Below the pieces are notes generated by a model. That model was not told the DNA's origin, made no database searches, and saw only the letters and a list, made by a program, of their open reading frames with translations. 64,000 nt of DNA from Bacteroidota bacterium (GTDB taxonomy: Bacteria > Bacteroidota > Ignavibacteria > Kapaibacteriales > HRBIN21), in assembly GCA_030550275.1 (NCBI GenBank), contig JAUQPR010000001.1:62001-126000 (forward strand), written 5' to 3'. Positions 62,150 through 64,000 of the stretch are shown piece by piece. Numbering within the stretch: the first letter of the stretch is position 1; every line of letters starts with the position of its first letter. Both the position numbers and the translations under genes were made by a program.

Positions 62150-64000
62150 TCAGTATCCGGCTTGCCGCAACAGCTCAAAGTAGCGCTGGATGAGGCGCTG
62201 GTAGTCCGGACTGTAGGCGTTCTGCAGTTGCTGAAGCCGCTGCTGGACGGGATGCAGATGGAGCTGTTCGGGGCGCAACCCCGGCGGGCTTGGGCGCACG
62301 ATGTCCTGCCCTGGACGGGACTCGCGCTCGGGCTCGTAGTCGCGCTCATAGACCGAGCGCAGGGCATCGAGCATGCGGGAGAGGATACGGTGCTGCCGGC
62401 GCAGGGTCTCCATCGAGAGCTGCCCGCTGCGGAGCTCCTGCACAAGCTCGCGCATCTCCTCGGCGATACGGCGCAGGTCGCCCAGCAGGCGTGTACCTTG
62501 AGGCGGCTGCTGCTGGGCGAGCTCTTGGAGTGCTTGCTGCACCTGCGCCTGTTGCATTGCCAGGCGCGCCAACTGCGCCTGCTGCTCCATCGTGAGCCGC
62601 CCCTGGAGCAGCTCCTGCAGCCCTTGGGCGATACCCTGCTGTTGCAGCGCCAGTTGCTGGAGCCGCTCCAGGAAGCCAGCGCCACCAGCGCTCATCCCCG
62701 GATTGGGGCATGCCGAGCTGCCACCCTGCATGGTGGAGAGCGCATCCTGCATCTGCAGCACCGCACGGTTGAGCGCCTCCATGGCTTGCTGCTGGGCTGA
62801 AGTCGCCGGTGCCGGCATCCGCTCAGCCAGTTGCGTCATCGCTGTCCCCATCGCGCGCAGAGCAAGCCCAAGCTCGCGCAGCAGTTGTGGGCTGATAACG
62901 AGCGACTTCTGCCCCACTTCACTGACGCGCTCGGTTACCGCGGCAAGGGCACTGCGCAATCCCTCCTGCTGGCGGGCAAGTTCGGCAAGGCGCTGCGAGC
63001 CTACGGGCATCTGCTCGGTGCGGGTGCGCAACTGCTCCTGCTGCTGCGAAAGCTCCAGCGCATCCAGCAGCGCCTTCTGCAATTGGCGCTGGACGGCGCG
63101 GCTGAGCTGGGTTTGCAACTGCTGCCAGAGCTGCTCTACGGCTGCTGCTGCCTGCTGCATCCGCCCATGGGCACGGCGCTGGAGCTGCTGCGCTGCCCCG
63201 GACTGCCCTTGGCGCAGTTGCGATGCTGCCTGCTGCAGCTCCTGCCCGAGCTGAGGCGATTGCATCGCCTGGCTGGCTTGTGCGAGCGCCTCCGCCGAAA
63301 GCTCCTGCCCCAGGGCTTGCTGCAGAAGCTGCTCCAATTGGCTCCACTCCTGCTGCAGCTCCCGCCATTCGGCGTGAAGTGCCTCCTGCTGCCGCGCCAG
63401 ATTCTCCTGCTCAGCTTCCTGACGGGCTTGTCCACTGCGCTCGGTCAGCTGCTCCTGCTGCTGCGCCAACTGCTGCAATCGCTGCCGGAAGGCATCCAGC
63501 TTCTGTTCCGCCTGCAGACGGCGCAGAATCGAGAGCGTGCGCTCCAGCGCCGCGCGGAACTCCTGCTCGTTGAAGCGGAAGTTCTGCAATGCCTGTCGCC
63601 ATTGCTCCGGGCTCATCTGCTGCAGCGCCTGCTGCAGACGCTCCAGGGCACGCTGCAACTCCGGTGAATTCAACTGCCGCAGCAACTGCTGGAGTTCACG
63701 GTACTTCTGCAGCGTCTCCGGCGAGATGGCTTGGGCGCGCTCCAGCCGCTCGGTCATCTGCTCCAGACGCTGCTGGATCTGCTCAAGGCGTTGCTGGAGC
63801 GCCTGCTGTTGCTGCTCCAGTTGCCGCAGTTGCTGCTGCTGCTCCCACGTGGGTTGTCCCTGGCGAACCGAGGGGGTCGGTGTACGGCGCTGCAGCTCCT
63901 CGCTACGCCGACGCAGCTCGTCCAGTTGCCGCAATGCTTCGCGCAACTCCTCCGTTGCGCGGTTCTGCTCGCGCTCGGCATCGCGGACGATCTGCTCGAT
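62150..64000 (-). CDS. Gln-rich coiled-coil protein, DUF4175-like, C-terminal part (start outside window)
   Basis: The visible 616 residues are the C-terminal part, because the frame stays open to the window edge (reading IEQIVRDAEREQNRATEEL upstream of the first usable start codon). The sequence is dominated by Gln, Leu, Glu and Arg in heptad-like runs, so long coiled coils are expected. The last 150 residues (about RRQHRILSRMLDALRSVY, then PGQDIVRPSPPG) match the C-terminus of DUF4175-family envelope proteins of FCB bacteria, which have N-terminal membrane helices. Function is unknown. The family assignment rests on the tail only. The short DNA repeats here (CTGCTGCAG-like) are just repeated Gln and Leu codons. 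Confidence 0.6.
   Translation of the reverse strand: MEQIVRDAEREQNRATEELREALRQLDELRRRSEELQRRTPTPSVRQGQPTWEQQQQLRQLEQQQQALQQRLEQIQQRLEQMTERLERAQAISPETLQKYRELQQLLRQLNSPELQRALERLQQALQQMSPEQWRQALQNFRFNEQEFRAALERTLSILRRLQAEQKLDAFRQRLQQLAQQQEQLTERSGQARQEAEQENLARQQEALHAEWRELQQEWSQLEQLLQQALGQELSAEALAQASQAMQSPQLGQELQQAASQLRQGQSGAAQQLQRRAHGRMQQAAAAVEQLWQQLQTQLSRAVQRQLQKALLDALELSQQQEQLRTRTEQMPVGSQRLAELARQQEGLRSALAAVTERVSEVGQKSLVISPQLLRELGLALRAMGTAMTQLAERMPAPATSAQQQAMEALNRAVLQMQDALSTMQGGSSACPNPGMSAGGAGFLERLQQLALQQQGIAQGLQELLQGRLTMEQQAQLARLAMQQAQVQQALQELAQQQPPQGTRLLGDLRRIAEEMRELVQELRSGQLSMETLRRQHRILSRMLDALRSVYERDYEPERESRPGQDIVRPSPPGLRPEQLHLHPVQQRLQQLQNAYSPDYQRLIQRYFELLRQAGY

Noticed and set aside
62150-64000. 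Tandem DNA repeats or a CRISPR-like array suggested by repeated CTGCTGCAG words
   Set aside because: The repeats follow Gln and Leu codons in a coiled-coil protein and have no regular unit or spacers.

Overview
The window is 64 kb of dense, GC-rich (by eye above 60%) bacterial chromosome. It is almost wholly coding: no gap between genes exceeds about 115 bases. I support 52 protein genes, two of them cut by the window edges, plus two tRNA genes, ten candidate promoter elements and one terminator. I see no insertion sequence, prophage, CRISPR array, integron or origin. The organism looks like a Gram-negative of the Bacteroidota/Chlorobiota (FCB) group. The reasons are an Omp28-like secreted protein with a type IX secretion sorting domain, a DUF2723 membrane glycosyltransferase, paired M16 peptidases, LolA, an O-antigen ligase, OmpA proteins, meso-DAP synthesis (dapF), and the Bacteroidota-type -7 promoter hexad TAnnTTTG in most intergenic gaps. 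A deep Chlorobiota or Kapabacteria-like lineage is my guess; it is inference and not shown by the sequence.

Layout. 1-8.4 kb: queF-queD-gltX (queuosine and Glu-tRNA) leftward, a SPOR-domain protein leftward, murG rightward, two small envelope proteins, then a leftward oxidoreductase and a large M16 peptidase. 8.4-21.7 kb: a rightward envelope run of OmpA protein, dxs, Wzz-like, O-antigen ligase, PBP2 (mrdA), then DUF2723 GT-C transferase, ALG5-like GT2 and an MFS exporter. 21.7-34.2 kb: a long leftward series of pdxB, comM, PhoD-like phosphatase, M16 peptidase, CNNM/CorC protein, recO, c-heme DUF3365 protein, DCC protein, M20 amidohydrolase, dapF, inositol monophosphatase-like, MFS, and at its head tRNA-Leu and tRNA-Val. 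34.3-37.7 kb: icmF alone, rightward. 37.7-46.9 kb, leftward: the Omp28-like T9SS cargo, then sbcD-sbcC-GH38 alpha-mannosidase. 47.0-55.5 kb, rightward: acyP, SDR, patatin/BamA fusion, LOG protein, rhodanese, sigma-54 activator, mutY, DUF3108 protein, lolA. 55.5-64 kb, leftward: ltaE-thioesterase-GH3-prenyl synthase, and upstream of it a DUF4175-like protein, ArsC, GT4 and sugar-nucleotide 4,6-dehydratase.

Themes. Much of the window builds or maintains the cell envelope: peptidoglycan (murG, mrdA, dapF, GH3/NagZ-like, SPOR), isoprenoid carriers (dxs, prenyl synthase), O-antigen (Wzz, ligase, epimerase, GT4), outer membrane (OmpA, lolA, patatin-barrel) and a probable polyprenyl-sugar/GT-C glycosylation pair. 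Cofactor and genome upkeep genes (pdxB, queD/F, recO, sbcCD, mutY, comM) lie between them. At least 14 junctions are 4-base ATGA stop/start overlaps and several are longer, so translational coupling appears to be the rule.

Most notable: the recurring TAnnTTTG promoters, which also decide the murG start; a tRNA-Val/tRNA-Leu pair one base apart with a transporter ORF starting three bases later; a MurG with altered signature motifs outside a dcw cluster; an M20 amidohydrolase fused in operon to dapF; and a MutY with an Actinobacteria-like short C-terminus. I did not find a clearly new defence or mobile system.
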